The notes: generated by a model not told the origin, from the letters alone. Counted from the first letter of the stretch, positions 16,675-27,603 are shown. The stretch is DNA of 64,000 bases from Pediococcus inopinatus (GCF_002982135.1 NZ_CP019981.1:1550001-1614000), one strand, 5' to 3'. Made by a program: numbers and translations.

Positions 16675-17349
16675 TTAAATCATTGAAATTAGGTTATTAA
16701 ACATATGCAGCCCAATATTATAGCGAATATCTTTAGTATAGGCATACGTAATTGCCAATAACCATCCCATCATTGCATAGATTAGCCATCCGAGGATGCT
16801 ACTAATATCATGCACAGCGCCAAAAACGGCCCCACTTAAAAATACGCCAATAAACTGAATTTTTTTGTCAGATGAATTAAAAAACCAATTAAAGAAAAAA
16901 CCTCGAAACAAAATTTCTTCAATGATCGGTGCGAAAACGATGGCATCCAGCGCCATCCACCAAGGAACAGCTTGCGCAAAAGCGATAACCGTTTGCTGGT
17001 TCTCTGATTGTGGTAAAGCATTAGCTCGGTTCAACCAGATTTGAAAAGCAATAAATAAAACCCACACAATCACAATTATTATCATAAAACCCACAATTTT
17101 TTTCGTAGGCTTCGTGCGACCAAACTGCCCGCGATTTTTTGTTTTAAGTTGCGTTGTATACATCTGAATAAACAGAACTAACATAAAGGCTGTCGTAATT
17201 AAATACATCACAAAAGCAACCAGCACAAAAAAATGATTATTTGGCATCTCAGAAGCCATTTGAAGCGGGATGGTCCCAATTTGATAAATGAAAAACATCC
17301 CAATAAATTTCAAAAAATTAAAGAAAATTTGTTTCCAATTAATTGTCAT
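16675..17349 (-). CDS. CPBP family intramembrane metalloprotease
   Basis: A 224-residue polytopic membrane protein of the CAAX protease and bacteriocin-processing (CPBP, Abi) family. The catalytic motif EEILFRG lies about residue 145 and the second motif, FGAVHD, about residue 180, followed by the terminal helices with HMFNN. In lactobacilli such proteins occur in bacteriocin immunity or housekeeping settings, but no bacteriocin gene is adjacent here. Start ATG 17349 (GGGGG eight bases upstream) is preferred over a 63-base longer reading. Confidence 0.85.
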   Translation of the reverse strand: MTINWKQIFFNFLKFIGMFFIYQIGTIPLQMASEMPNNHFFVLVAFVMYLITTAFMLVLFIQMYTTQLKTKNRGQFGRTKPTKKIVGFMIIIVIVWVLFIAFQIWLNRANALPQSENQQTVIAFAQAVPWWMALDAIVFAPIIEEILFRGFFFNWFFNSSDKKIQFIGVFLSGAVFGAVHDISSILGWLIYAMMGWLLAITYAYTKDIRYNIGLHMFNNLISMI

Positions 17350-17529
17350 CAAAATGCCCCCGATATGTTCTAATGTTGGTTTTAGTTTAGGCGTTACCGT
17401 CCGCAAACGCAACTCCCGAATTTAATTTTCTTAATTATCCCTATCCCTTCACTATTGTAAGCGATTGCGGTATTCTTGAATTAGGCTATAATTTCAAATG
17501 TTTAAAAAGATACTTTCGGAGGCGCTACA

Positions 17530-18537
17530 ATGAAAATTTCCCAACAAATTCATAATCAATCCACTTGGTTCACTTTAACCAATGACCATAATATTTCAGT
17601 CATTATTAGCGACTTTGGAGCCACTGTCATTGCCATTAATACCCCTGACAAAGACGGTCATGTCGCCAACATTACTTTGGGATTCATGCATTCTCATGAC
17701 TATGCGAAGCACCATGACTATTTTGGCGCAAGCGTTGCGCGAGTTGCCGGACGTTTAGGTAACACTACTTGGGAAGGCCATCAGTTGGATAAAAATAGTG
17801 ATCCCAATCATATCCATGGTGGTGCTCACCCCTCTATTAGCTACTCGCATTGGGGTCTGATTAAACTCATTAAGACAGAAACACAAGTGGGTGTCGTTTT
17901 GCGTTATGTAAGTCCAGCAGGTGAAAATGGTTACCCAGGACGACTGACAATTTTTGCCATGTTTGTTTTGGATAAAACTAATAAATTCACAATTACTTAT
18001 TTTGGCGAAACTGATGCGACAACCTTATTCAATCCAACAACCCATATCTACTTTAATTTGTCAGGAAATGCCCAAGACCGAATCGATAATCACCAATTAA
18101 CCCTACAGGCAGATGCTATTGCCGAAACAGATACAAATAAAGTGCCAACCGGAAAATTTCTTCAAGTAGCTGATACACCTTATGACTTCCGAAAAACTGG
18201 TGCTTTGGGTAAGCAACTCGCAAAACTCCCAAATGGATTAGACACCCCTTTTAAACTAAATCAGATCACAGATAGTCATCCCCAGTTAAAATTATTTGAT
18301 CCCAAATCTGGTCGCCGAGTTGCAATTCACACCAATTCTAATGCCATGATTCTATTTTCCACAACCGGTTTTGAAGGCGACTTTTTGGTTGATGGCAATC
18401 GAAAAATGACGTCACAGTTAGGCTTAGCGATAGAACCTCAGATGTTACCAGACGCACCCAATCACCCAGACTTTGGTAACATTGTTATTAAACCCGGAGA
18501 TCCCTTGATTTATCAAAATACGTATACGTTCAACTGA
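17530..18537 (+). CDS. galM: aldose 1-epimerase (mutarotase)
   Basis: A 335-residue GalM-type mutarotase, interconverting alpha and beta anomers of glucose or galactose. Conserved pieces are FGATVIAINTPD near the N-terminus, ASVARVAGRLGN, the catalytic-His segment NHIHGG, a second His in NPTTHIYFNLSG, and the C-terminal catalytic-Glu region LAIEPQMLPDAPNHPDF. In this setting it can anomerise glucose released by maltose phosphorylase and alpha-glucosidases for kinases. It is transcribed opposite to the maltose cluster and converges on pgmB. ATG 17530 has GGAGG upstream. Confidence 0.92.
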   Translation: MKISQQIHNQSTWFTLTNDHNISVIISDFGATVIAINTPDKDGHVANITLGFMHSHDYAKHHDYFGASVARVAGRLGNTTWEGHQLDKNSDPNHIHGGAHPSISYSHWGLIKLIKTETQVGVVLRYVSPAGENGYPGRLTIFAMFVLDKTNKFTITYFGETDATTLFNPTTHIYFNLSGNAQDRIDNHQLTLQADAIAETDTNKVPTGKFLQVADTPYDFRKTGALGKQLAKLPNGLDTPFKLNQITDSHPQLKLFDPKSGRRVAIHTNSNAMILFSTTGFEGDFLVDGNRKMTSQLGLAIEPQMLPDAPNHPDFGNIVIKPGDPLIYQNTYTFN

Positions 18538-18542
18538 TTCCA

Positions 18543-18584
18543 TTAAAAAATCCTGCACTTTTAAAAAGTTACAGGATTTTTTAA
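18543..18584. terminator. bidirectional terminator between galM and pgmB
   Basis: TTAAAAAATCCTG (18543-18555) pairs with CAGGATTTTTTAA (18572-18584), with further inner pairing; it serves both convergent genes. Confidence 0.88.
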
Positions 18585-18587
18585 TGT

Positions 18588-19247
18588 CTATTTTTGAAAA
18601 GCCAGTGCTAACACTGAATACGTTAATTCTTCAGTACTGGAAACCACTGTATCAGCTTCAGCCAAATCGCTCGGATTACCAACACCCACTGCAATTGCTC
18701 CTGCGGCCTTAATTGCTTGCACGCCAGCCTTCGCATCTTCAATCCCCACACACTGCGTTGGATCTGCATTAATTTTGGCCGCCGCTTCAAGAAAAATGTC
18801 TGGAGCTGGTTTCCCGTGTGCTACCTTGGCTGGATCTGCAATTGCATCAAATTGCTGACGCAACCCTAGCTTCTCTAAAATGAATGGCGCATTTTTACTT
18901 GCTGAGGCAACTGACAATTTTACTTTGTTTGCTGCCAATTCATCTAAAAGATTCTCGATGCCAGGTAAAATATCAGCCTGGGTCAGTTTGCCAATCTCTT
19001 TTAGATACAAGTCATTTTTATACTGGGCCATTGCATCAACCTCAGCTGCCGAATATTTGTCTGCCATTTTGGCAAATTTCAAGATTCGGTTCATGGAGTC
19101 AATTCGGCTAATTCCTTTAAGGTCACTTTCAAAACTAGCTGGTAGGACCACTCCTAATTTCTCTTTAGCCAAACGGCTCCAAGCTTTGAAATGAAATTTT
19201 GCGGTATCTGTAATAACCCCATCTAAATCAAACAAAACACCTTGCAT
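18588..19247 (-). CDS. pgmB: beta-phosphoglucomutase
   Basis: A 219-residue HAD-superfamily enzyme converting beta-glucose 1-phosphate to glucose 6-phosphate. Motif I is FDLDGVITDT (nucleophile Asp8 and Asp10). The cap region has the WSRLAKEKLG and KGISRIDSMNRIL signatures, motif II is VASASKN, Lys lies in AKVAHGKPAPDIF and motif IV is GIEDAKAGVQAIKAAG. The gene starts 1 bp after the maltose phosphorylase stop, and the two enzymes act in succession on maltose. Last gene of the maltose operon, with a strong terminator after it. Confidence 0.95.
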   Translation of the reverse strand: MQGVLFDLDGVITDTAKFHFKAWSRLAKEKLGVVLPASFESDLKGISRIDSMNRILKFAKMADKYSAAEVDAMAQYKNDLYLKEIGKLTQADILPGIENLLDELAANKVKLSVASASKNAPFILEKLGLRQQFDAIADPAKVAHGKPAPDIFLEAAAKINADPTQCVGIEDAKAGVQAIKAAGAIAVGVGNPSDLAEADTVVSSTEELTYSVLALAFQK

Positions 19248-19248
19248 A

Positions 19249-21510
19249 CTATCGACCTCCCACTAAATTCAAAGCTTTCCCATTTAATTTCACATCTAAT
19301 GGGTCACCCTTCAATAAATGAATCTTAGTTCCAGATTGATTTACTTGAACTTCAATTAATCGCTCTCTGAAGTTTATCCGGAATTGATAGGAAGTCCATT
19401 TTTTTGGTAAGAATGGTTTAAAGGACAAGGTATCGTCTTTGACCCGCATTCCTGCAAATCCTTGAACAATTGCTAACCAACTACCAGTCATCGAAGTGAT
19501 ATGGAGGCCATCTACGGTATCATTATTATAATTATCCAAATCTAACCGAGCTGTCCGGCCATACATTTCAACTGCTTTGTCTTCATAATGTAAGTCAGCC
19601 GCCAAAATGGCATGAACAGAAGCGGAAAGACTGGATTCATGTACCGTTAGTGGTTCATAGAAATCAAAGTTCCGTTTCTTAACATCTTCAGGAAACTGAT
19701 CAATGAAATACCAAATTCCTTGGAGCACATCTGCCTGTTTAATGTATGGAGACCGTAAAATTTTGTCCCAAGACCAGTGCTGATTAATTGGTAATTGATC
19801 CTTTGGAATCGACGAAACGGGTGCTAAATCTTTATCTAAGAAACAGTCGTTTTGAACAAAGATTCCTAGCTTCTTATCTTCAGGAAGATCTATCTTATCA
19901 ATAATATCTTGCCACTGTGCCTTTTCGGTTTCAGAAACATCAAGTTCACCTAGCTTTTCAGAACTCACTTTTTTCAGTGATGCCAATGTATACTTCAAAG
20001 TCCACTGTGCCAACAAGTTAGTGTACCAGTTATTGTTCACATTATTTTCATACTCATTGGGTCCTGTAACGCCATGAATCATGTAAACACCATTCCGTTT
20101 TGACCAGTGAACCCGATCAGCCCAGAATCGTGAAATGGCCGTTAAAACATCAATGCCCTTAGTTTTTAAGTATGTTTCATCACCGGTATAGCGCGTGTAA
20201 TTATAAATAGCATAGGCAATCGTGCCGTTTCGATGAATTTCTTCAAACGTGATTTCCCATTCGTTATGATTCTCAATCCCGTTGAACGTTACCATCGGAT
20301 ATAACGCGCCCTTAAGGCCTTGCTCACGGGCATTGTGAAATGCTCCTGCCAATTGATTATAGCGATATTCCAGCAAATTTTCTGACACTTTTTTATCCGC
20401 TAGAGATAGATATAACGGAATAGCAAATCCTTCAGTATCCCAATAAGTAGCACCACCATATTTCTCACCAGTAAATCCTTTCGGCCCAATATTCAAACGC
20501 TTATCTTCACCATAAAATGTCGAAAATAATTGAAACAAGTTGAACCGAATGCCTTGTTGAGCGGCATCATCGCCAGTAATTTGCACATCTGCTTTTTCCC
20601 AGCGTTTTGCCCAGGCCTGCGACTGGTCTTCTACAAGTTTTTGATAAGGCTCATCAGAAACTTTATTTGTTAAAACCTGCATTCCAGCCTTTAAAGTAGC
20701 CTCATCATCATAATCACGAGATGTGACGACAACTACTCGTTTTTCAAACGTGACCGCCTGTTTGGCTTCAAGTTTACCTGTAAACTCATTGACTACCTTC
20801 TGGTCAGCATCTGGTTGCTCAACAGATTTGAGATCTGTTTTATGGGTCATTTCCATGCCAACCGTAAATTGTGGCGTGCCAAAGTTGTTAGGCTTTGTTT
20901 CTGCAATTAAATAGCCAGCATTAGAAGTTTGTTCTTTTGTCTGTAAATTCCAGAATTTTTCATCATAATTCGTATCTTCATTGAAAACATCAGCGTCAAT
21001 TTCAGAAACAACCTTGACTGTGACAGGCTGATCGCCTAAATTTTCAATTAGATAATTGACATCAAAAAGCTCTTTTTGGGTAACGCTTACAAAACGTTGA
21101 ATAGTAAAACGCACGTTTTTATTTTGTTCAGTTACCGTAAATCGACGAGTTAAGATTCCGGTTTTCATATCCAAAGATAATTCAAAATCTTTGATCGCAA
21201 TCTTTGCTAAATCAACTTTTAGATCATCTAACCAAACATTTACCTTGTCAAAATTCACCGCGTTAATAACTTTCCCAAAATACTTTGGATAACCATTTTT
21301 CCACCAACCAACAACTGTTTTATCAGGATACCAAACTCCACCAATATAAATTCCGGAGTGTGTATCAGCAGAATAGTCTTCTTCAAACATCCCCCGCATC
21401 CCCATATAACCATTGCCAATACTGGTCATGGACTCCTGAAGCCGTTTATTCTTTTTATCAAGGTCATGCGTAACAATTTTCCATGGATCGATTTCAAAAG
21501 TTCGTTGCAT
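19249..21510 (-). CDS. malP: maltose phosphorylase (GH65)
   Basis: A 753-residue GH65 enzyme cleaving maltose with inorganic phosphate into glucose and beta-glucose 1-phosphate. Full length for the family. Landmarks: N-terminal [14 protein letters not shown], the central [14 protein letters not shown], the catalytic-Glu segment [17 protein letters not shown], the phosphate-binding [18 protein letters not shown], and a C-terminal beta-sandwich. It overlaps functionally with pgmB 1 bp downstream. ATG 21510 is preceded by GAGGAGGAG. The GH65 family also contains trehalose and kojibiose phosphorylases; the maltose transporter context favours maltose. Confidence 0.93.
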   Translation of the reverse strand: MQRTFEIDPWKIVTHDLDKKNKRLQESMTSIGNGYMGMRGMFEEDYSADTHSGIYIGGVWYPDKTVVGWWKNGYPKYFGKVINAVNFDKVNVWLDDLKVDLAKIAIKDFELSLDMKTGILTRRFTVTEQNKNVRFTIQRFVSVTQKELFDVNYLIENLGDQPVTVKVVSEIDADVFNEDTNYDEKFWNLQTKEQTSNAGYLIAETKPNNFGTPQFTVGMEMTHKTDLKSVEQPDADQKVVNEFTGKLEAKQAVTFEKRVVVVTSRDYDDEATLKAGMQVLTNKVSDEPYQKLVEDQSQAWAKRWEKADVQITGDDAAQQGIRFNLFQLFSTFYGEDKRLNIGPKGFTGEKYGGATYWDTEGFAIPLYLSLADKKVSENLLEYRYNQLAGAFHNAREQGLKGALYPMVTFNGIENHNEWEITFEEIHRNGTIAYAIYNYTRYTGDETYLKTKGIDVLTAISRFWADRVHWSKRNGVYMIHGVTGPNEYENNVNNNWYTNLLAQWTLKYTLASLKKVSSEKLGELDVSETEKAQWQDIIDKIDLPEDKKLGIFVQNDCFLDKDLAPVSSIPKDQLPINQHWSWDKILRSPYIKQADVLQGIWYFIDQFPEDVKKRNFDFYEPLTVHESSLSASVHAILAADLHYEDKAVEMYGRTARLDLDNYNNDTVDGLHITSMTGSWLAIVQGFAGMRVKDDTLSFKPFLPKKWTSYQFRINFRERLIEVQVNQSGTKIHLLKGDPLDVKLNGKALNLVGGR

Positions 21511-21576
21511 GAGTGCTACTCCTCCTCTATTAAAAAGAGACCAGGCAAGACTTACGCCCGATCCCTTTTATAATGT

Positions 21577-22680
21577 TTATTCAATAGTTGCTTCTGTATC
21601 CATATCAAAGAAATGTGCTTTACTCATTTCAAAAGCCATTTCTACATTTTCACCAGGCTCATGATAATCTCTAGCATTAACCTGCGCAACAAACTCTGTA
21701 TCTCCTGTCTTAGAATAGAGCATTGAGTCTACCCCCAATAACTCAGAAACCACAACAGTCGCGTCTACTACCGAATCAGGCATAGACTGAATTGCAACTT
21801 GTTCCGTATGAATGTCCTCAGGCCGAATACCGACAACTAATTTTTTATTATTATATCCTTGATCAACTAATTTCTTTAATCGTCCCTCCGGAACAACAAC
21901 GTTTAAGCCTTTATCATTAATAACATGACCATCACGTAAAGTTGCATCAAAGAAATTCATTGCGGGTGATCCCATAAAACCTGCCACAAATTTATTGACT
22001 GGCTCATTGTAAAGCTGTGAAGGAGTTCCTACTTGCTGAATTTTACCTTCATTCATAATTACAATCCTATCAGCCATAGTCATGGCCTCAACCTGATCAT
22101 GAGTAACATAAATCATGTTTGTTTGTAATCTTTGATGTAGTTGTGCAATCTGCGTTCTCATCTGGACACGCAACTTTGCATCCAAGTTTGACAAAGGTTC
22201 ATCTAAAAGAAATAATTTTGCATTTCGCACAATCGCTCTTCCCAATGCAACTCGTTGTCGCTGACCACCTGATAGTGCAGCCGGTTTTCGCTGTAAGAAT
22301 TCAGTTAATCCAAGAATCTCAGCTGCGTTCTCAACTTTTTTTTGAATTTCTTCTTTAGGCATCTTTTGAATTTTTAATCCAAAACCCATATTATCGAATA
22401 CCGTCATATTTGGATATAATGCATAATTTTGGAAAACCATTGCAATGTCTCGATCCTTGGGAGCTACATCGTTCATAACTTTTCCGTCCATTACCAAATC
22501 ACCATCAGTAATGTCCTCCAACCCAGCTATCATTCGCAAAGTTGTGGATTTTCCACAACCAGAAGGACCAACAAAAACAATAAATTCTTTATCTTTAATG
22601 TCTAAGTTAAAATCACTTACTGAATATGATGAATTCCCATCATACTCTTTATAAATATGCTTTAAATTAATCTCAACCAT
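21577..22680 (-). CDS. msmK: MalK/MsmK-type sugar ABC transporter ATPase
   Basis: A 367-residue ATPase that energises sugar importers such as MalFG. Visible are Walker A GPSGCGKSTT (about 37-46), the Q-loop MVFQNYALYPNM, signature LSGGQRQRVALGRA, Walker B LFLLDEPLSNLDAKLR, the switch His in MIYVTHDQVEAMTMADR, and the C-terminal TOBE/regulatory domain (about 240-367, with VGIRPEDIHTE). It lies directly downstream of the alpha-glucosidase and importer genes, so MalFG is the natural partner. MsmK-type ATPases can serve several importers. Confidence 0.92.
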   Translation of the reverse strand: MVEINLKHIYKEYDGNSSYSVSDFNLDIKDKEFIVFVGPSGCGKSTTLRMIAGLEDITDGDLVMDGKVMNDVAPKDRDIAMVFQNYALYPNMTVFDNMGFGLKIQKMPKEEIQKKVENAAEILGLTEFLQRKPAALSGGQRQRVALGRAIVRNAKLFLLDEPLSNLDAKLRVQMRTQIAQLHQRLQTNMIYVTHDQVEAMTMADRIVIMNEGKIQQVGTPSQLYNEPVNKFVAGFMGSPAMNFFDATLRDGHVINDKGLNVVVPEGRLKKLVDQGYNNKKLVVGIRPEDIHTEQVAIQSMPDSVVDATVVVSELLGVDSMLYSKTGDTEFVAQVNARDYHEPGENVEMAFEMSKAHFFDMDTEATIE

Positions 22681-22750
22681 TATGACATCCCCTTTAGATT
22701 TTAATTTGGTAATTGTCTATCATTAAATTGTTATAAAATTTCAAGAGATC

Positions 22751-24391
22751 CTATTTAACTTTAATCACAAAGGATTCATATGGTCTCAATTCATAACTGG
22801 TTAAATCAACCATCTCTTCGTCATAATTTCCAAGAATTATATTTTTTTGGATACCATACTTTGGTAGCTTAATCAGATTTTTTTGCTGATCAAAATTCGC
22901 AATTACTATAAATTTGTGATCCTTGTCTTCTCTTACATATGCAAATACGTTTTCCGGAACCTCTTTAATTTCTATAAAATTACCCCAAACAATTGTTTTG
23001 TAATGCTTTCTCAAGTTAATTAATTTTCTATAAGTATAAAAAACTGATTTGGGATCTTCTAATGCTTGTTCAACATTTATTTCACTATAATTTGGGTTCA
23101 CATGTAACCAAGGAACACCAGTTGTAAATCCAGCTTCTTTTGTATTATTCCACTGCATCGGTGTTCTGGCATTATCGCGACCTTTTTTGTTAATAGCTTG
23201 AATAATCGTATCTTTCTTATATCCCCTAGCTTCTCGTTCTTTATACATATTGATGCTTTCAATGTCATCCACTTCAGAAATATTCTTTATAGGGTAATTT
23301 GTCATACCAATTTCTTCGCCCTGATAAACATAAGGTGTACCTTTCATCATATGCAAGATAATTCCAAACATTTTAGCACTTCTTACCCGATACTCTTTAG
23401 AGTCGTTACCCCACCGGGAAACAATTCTTGGTAAATCATGATTATTCCAAAACAAGCTGTTCCACCCGTGTTGCAAAGACGTTTGCCACTTATATAGCAC
23501 CTTTTTTAGATCCTTCACTTGAAGTGCTCTTAAATCCCATTTTTCTCCATTCTTCTTTTGATCTAACATACTGTGTTCAAACTGAAACACCATTGAAAGC
23601 TCATGCCGACTTGGGTCAGAATACAATTCAGCATTTTCAGGAGTTGCTCCCCACGTTTCACCAACCGTAAGCATATCTTTTCCAGAAAACGTATTAGAGT
23701 TCATTTCCTGAAGATAATCGTGGAGTCTTGGACCATTTTCAGTAATTAACTGATCTGGTTGTTTGCCAATTAAATCAATAACATCCATTCTAAATCCGCC
23801 AATTCCTTTTTCAATCCAGAAATTCATCATTTTCCAAATCGAATCTCTCACTTGACTATTCTCCCAGTTAAGATCTGGTTGTTTTTCACTAAACAGGTGA
23901 AAATAATATTGACCGGATTTTTTGTCAAAACTCCATGCACTTCCACCAAAAGAAGCTTTTAGACCATTGGGTTCTTTACCATTCACTGGATCTCGCCAAA
24001 TGTAAAAATCTCTATACGGATTTTCCTTTGACTTTTTTGCCTCAACAAACCATTTGTGCTCGTCAGAAGTGTGATTCACAACCAAATCCATCACAATTCT
24101 AATTTGTCGGGTTTTTGCCTCATTAATCAATTTGTTCATATCTTGCATAGTTCCGAACTCGGACATAATATCTTGATAATCTGAAATATCATAACCATTA
24201 TCTGCATTTGGAGATTTGTAAACCGGACTTAACCAAATTGCTCCAATTCCAAGTTCTTTCAAATAATCTAATCGGCTAATAATTCCTTGTATATCACCAA
24301 TTCCATCACCATTGGAATCTTGAAAACTTCTTGGATATATTTGGTAAACAACTGTTGATTGCCACCAATGTTCATTACTTTCACTTTTCAC
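22751..24391 (-). CDS. GH13 alpha-glucosidase of the maltose operon
   Basis: A 546-residue GH13 (oligo-1,6-glucosidase/alpha-glucosidase type) intracellular enzyme, paralogous to the one at 14921-16582. Seen: WWQSTVVYQIYPRSFQDSN, region I DLVVNHTSDEH, nucleophile in GFRMDVIDL, acid/base in LTVGETWG, and NNHDLPR. Start GTG 24391 with GAGGAG six bases upstream gives an N-terminus aligned with the paralogue; a longer ATG reading to 24436 overlaps the malG end. It sits between the permease genes and msmK, so its substrates arrive through MalEFG. Confidence 0.9.
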   Translation of the reverse strand: MKSESNEHWWQSTVVYQIYPRSFQDSNGDGIGDIQGIISRLDYLKELGIGAIWLSPVYKSPNADNGYDISDYQDIMSEFGTMQDMNKLINEAKTRQIRIVMDLVVNHTSDEHKWFVEAKKSKENPYRDFYIWRDPVNGKEPNGLKASFGGSAWSFDKKSGQYYFHLFSEKQPDLNWENSQVRDSIWKMMNFWIEKGIGGFRMDVIDLIGKQPDQLITENGPRLHDYLQEMNSNTFSGKDMLTVGETWGATPENAELYSDPSRHELSMVFQFEHSMLDQKKNGEKWDLRALQVKDLKKVLYKWQTSLQHGWNSLFWNNHDLPRIVSRWGNDSKEYRVRSAKMFGIILHMMKGTPYVYQGEEIGMTNYPIKNISEVDDIESINMYKEREARGYKKDTIIQAINKKGRDNARTPMQWNNTKEAGFTTGVPWLHVNPNYSEINVEQALEDPKSVFYTYRKLINLRKHYKTIVWGNFIEIKEVPENVFAYVREDKDHKFIVIANFDQQKNLIKLPKYGIQKNIILGNYDEEMVDLTSYELRPYESFVIKVK

Positions 24392-24419
24392 AACATTCTC
24401 CTCGTCCCTATGTTGATAT

Positions 24420-25295
24420 TTATTTAACAGAACCACTCGTTACACCAGCAATAATATATTTCTGGAAGAAGACATACATTAGTAACACTGGTAATAACAC
24501 CAATACATACGAAGCAAACGCTAAGTTATATTGTGTAGCAAATTGCCCTTGAAAAACATATTGCGCCAATTGCAAAGTTTGCTGATGCGGATCACTCAAT
24601 AATACCAGTGGCATTAAGAAATCATTCCAAGTCCACATAAACGAAAGAATTGCTACGGTTGCATGCATTGGCTTCATCAATGGAAAAATCACTTTAAAGA
24701 ATACTTGATACGGCTTTGCACCATCCATAATTGCAGCTTCTTCCAAAGCTGTCGGAATTCCTTTTACAAAACCTGAATAAAGGAAGATATTTTGTGGTAA
24801 CCCGAACACAATATATAGAAAAGTAATTCCAATGATATTATCCATATGAAATGCACTTACCTCTTTTACCAAAGGAAGCATGATTACATTAAATGGAATA
24901 AACATGGCACTTATAAAATAGTAGTACATCATATTAAAAAATTTATTTTTTAACCTGTATCTAGTAATTACATAAGCTGCCATTGAGTTAGTAAAGATCG
25001 TAAATATAATATTTACCACGGTAATAAATAAGGTGTTAAAAAACATTCGGGGAAAATTGGTCATTGACCAGGCATTAGCAAAGTTTTCCCAATGTAGTTT
25101 TTTAGGCAAAGAAAGGATATTTGTCATTTGTGAAGGATCCTTTAATGCAATTACTATTGTTATATAGATTGGACCGAGTATTGCAAATATCGCAATGACC
25201 ATTAAAACACTCGTAAGCGTCCAGTTAATGTGTTTATTTTTTGCATGTTTCTTTGGTCGAGGCGCATTATTGTTCACTTTTACATTTGCTTGCAT
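24420..25295 (-). CDS. malG: maltose/maltodextrin ABC permease MalG
   Basis: A 291-residue inner permease subunit with six membrane helices. The cytoplasmic EAA loop that docks to the ATPase is visible as EEAAIMDGAKPYQVFFKVIFPLMKP (given in two parts: EEAAIMDGAKPYQ, then FFKVIFPLMKP), about 190-215. The MalG-type C-terminal FQKYIIAGVTSGSVK is present. Its ATG overlaps the malF stop by one base (TAATG), which suggests translational coupling and equal stoichiometry. Confidence 0.92.
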   Translation of the reverse strand: MQANVKVNNNAPRPKKHAKNKHINWTLTSVLMVIAIFAILGPIYITIVIALKDPSQMTNILSLPKKLHWENFANAWSMTNFPRMFFNTLFITVVNIIFTIFTNSMAAYVITRYRLKNKFFNMMYYYFISAMFIPFNVIMLPLVKEVSAFHMDNIIGITFLYIVFGLPQNIFLYSGFVKGIPTALEEAAIMDGAKPYQVFFKVIFPLMKPMHATVAILSFMWTWNDFLMPLVLLSDPHQQTLQLAQYVFQGQFATQYNLAFASYVLVLLPVLLMYVFFQKYIIAGVTSGSVK

Positions 25296-26176
25296 TAGCT
25301 TAATTTCTCCTCTCGTTTATTTAAGATTCTTAACTGAATCAGTGATATTACAAGAACTACCAAGAATAGCACCACTGCATTGGCAGATTGAATAGCAAAC
25401 TGTGATCCTTGAAAACCTTGAGTATATATTTCAACTGAAATGGAGGTCGTACTATTTCCGGGTCCACCGTTAGTCATTGCCATAATTTGATCAAATACCA
25501 TCAGATAACCTTTTACTGACAGCACTAAATTAATAGTAAAGAATGGGGCAATCAGTGGAAATGTAATGTTCCTGAACTTCTGCCATGGTCCAACTCCATC
25601 TAGTGATGCAGCTTCATATATTTCCGGATCTACAGACTGTAAACCTGCCAAATAAATTAATGTGTTAAATGCTAGGCCTTGCCAAATAGTAACAATCAAA
25701 ATTCCAATCCAAGCATGCGTCGTACCTAATATGTTGTTGTATAAAGCGGGAAAATGCATAAAATGTCCAAATTGTGGAATCAAATTTCCAAAAATAAACT
25801 TGAACACGAATCCTACAATTAAACTTCCTAACATGTAAGGCAAAAAATAAACTGCTTTTAAGAAATTTTGAAACTTAATTTTACTGTTCAATCCAATAGC
25901 AATAGCAAGCGCAATTGCATTAACTAACACGGTTGCAAACAAGGCAAACTTGAAGGTGAACCAATACGCGTCTGTAATATTGCCATTTCCAAACATATAT
26001 AAATAATTTTTTAGTCCAACAAACTTCCATGAACCATAGCCGGTCCAGTTAGTAAAGCTATAAAACACTCCACGAAGAAATGGAACCGTGTGGAAAATGA
26101 AAAATAGAATACCAATTGGCACAACCATCATATAATAAGTGAACGGTATCTTTTTCCCTTTTTTCCTACTTTTCAT
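25295..26176 (-). CDS. malF: maltose/maltodextrin ABC permease MalF
   Basis: A 293-residue permease subunit with six membrane helices and the EAA loop YEAASLDGVGPWQKFRNITF (about 190-210). It lacks the large periplasmic P2 loop of the enterobacterial protein, as usual in Gram-positives. The N-terminus is very basic (KSRKKGKK). It follows malE by 10 bp and overlaps malG by one base. Confidence 0.92.
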   Translation of the reverse strand: MKSRKKGKKIPFTYYMMVVPIGILFFIFHTVPFLRGVFYSFTNWTGYGSWKFVGLKNYLYMFGNGNITDAYWFTFKFALFATVLVNAIALAIAIGLNSKIKFQNFLKAVYFLPYMLGSLIVGFVFKFIFGNLIPQFGHFMHFPALYNNILGTTHAWIGILIVTIWQGLAFNTLIYLAGLQSVDPEIYEAASLDGVGPWQKFRNITFPLIAPFFTINLVLSVKGYLMVFDQIMAMTNGGPGNSTTSISVEIYTQGFQGSQFAIQSANAVVLFLVVLVISLIQLRILNKREEKLS

Positions 26177-26186
26177 TATTTCATCA

Positions 26187-27443
26187 CTAATCCTTTACAT
26201 TTGCCGAATCAAACGCTTTATCAGCTTTTTTTAAAGTTGCTGTAATATTTTTAGAATCGCTCATGCCTTTAGTTTGATTTACACCTGTTTGTGTAAGAAC
26301 TGCAGTCATATCAAAGCCATCTGGATAATAGTGATCTGGATAATTTACAACATCACCTTTAGTCAGGTAAGAAGAAATTCCTTCAAGTGAAGCATCTTTC
26401 TGTGCAACGCCCTTAATTGCTGAGAAAGAGAATTGCTGTTTATTATATAATTGCGAACTCTTTTTACTCATCAAAAATTTAACGAACTTCTTATCAGCTG
26501 CTTGATTCTTTGATTTTTTAGAGATAGCAAACGCAACATCAATACCTGATGTAACTTTATTTTTACTGCTATCATTATTAACAGGCATCTTAAACATGTC
26601 TAATTTGACATTCTTCTTTAATTGCTTAGCTTGTGGAATTACAAAGTTACCATTGATCATCATGGCTGCTTTTCCTTCAGCTAAAGCTTTTGTCCCATCG
26701 TTGTACGAAGTACCCATGTAATCAGATTGTGCATACTTACTAAGAGTTAAATATTTTTGCACAACCGCCTTATGTGAACTCAAGTATGTTGTTTTATTAG
26801 CCAGTCGTTTATTGATCCATGAACCATTAATCATGTTTGAATCCAGCTGGTTGAAGACTCCCATTGTGGTCCAACTATCCTGGAAAGGTAATTCAAATGG
26901 TGTAATACCATGTGCTTTTAAGGTCTTTGCATCAGCAATTAATTCATTCCATGTAGTTGGAGTTTTAGTGATTCCAGCCTTAGCAAATAATGTTTTATTA
27001 TAAACGATACCAGATGCATTAGTTGCATAAGGTACTGCATCTAGCTTGCTTCCCTTGGAAATTGATGTAATCATTTTTTGGTACGCAGGCATCGTCGTCT
27101 TCGTAAACGATTCACCACTTAAATCTTCCAAAACACCAGCTCTTTGTACTTGCTGATAATTTACATCTCCACTAACTGCCATAACATCAGGAATTGAATT
27201 TTTGGCCAAGTCAGACTTTAAAACTGTTCCTGCGTTACTTGGTGATGATAATTGCACTTTAATATTTGGATTTTTCTTTTCAAATTGAGAAATTAATTGT
27301 TTATACGTTCCGGCATTTTCTGTTTTGGTTGAAAAAAATTGAATTGTTGTCGACTTGGAAGATGAATTACCACATCCGCCAAGTAACAATGATAATGACA
27401 ACATGCTCGTCAAACCGACTAATAATTTTGTACTCTTCTTCAT
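26187..27443 (-). CDS. malE: maltose/maltodextrin-binding lipoprotein MalE
   Basis: A 418-residue extracellular solute-binding lipoprotein (family 1) that delivers maltodextrins to MalFG. The lipobox is LLLGGCG with Cys about residue 24. Then comes a Ser-rich tether and the binding fold: TIQFFSTKTENAGTYKQLISQ-type opening, PDVMAVSGDVNY, the GKAAMMINGNFVIPQA loop. ATG 27443 with AAGGAAA upstream. It follows a stretch with a LacI-type operator and a cre site, so it probably begins its own transcript. Confidence 0.92.
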   Translation of the reverse strand: MKKSTKLLVGLTSMLSLSLLLGGCGNSSSKSTTIQFFSTKTENAGTYKQLISQFEKKNPNIKVQLSSPSNAGTVLKSDLAKNSIPDVMAVSGDVNYQQVQRAGVLEDLSGESFTKTTMPAYQKMITSISKGSKLDAVPYATNASGIVYNKTLFAKAGITKTPTTWNELIADAKTLKAHGITPFELPFQDSWTTMGVFNQLDSNMINGSWINKRLANKTTYLSSHKAVVQKYLTLSKYAQSDYMGTSYNDGTKALAEGKAAMMINGNFVIPQAKQLKKNVKLDMFKMPVNNDSSKNKVTSGIDVAFAISKKSKNQAADKKFVKFLMSKKSSQLYNKQQFSFSAIKGVAQKDASLEGISSYLTKGDVVNYPDHYYPDGFDMTAVLTQTGVNQTKGMSDSKNITATLKKADKAFDSANVKD

Positions 27444-27603
27444 TTTATTTTCCTTCTTTGCTATATTTTTCGTTGCTTAACTAAAACGATATTTACTACC
27501 CTACATTCACTCGAAAACTCTTTTCTTTTATAAAATGCCTCCCCTAAATAAGTCAATCAAATATTTTTTTGAACACCTTTATTGTTATACGTCTGAGTAA
27601 CAG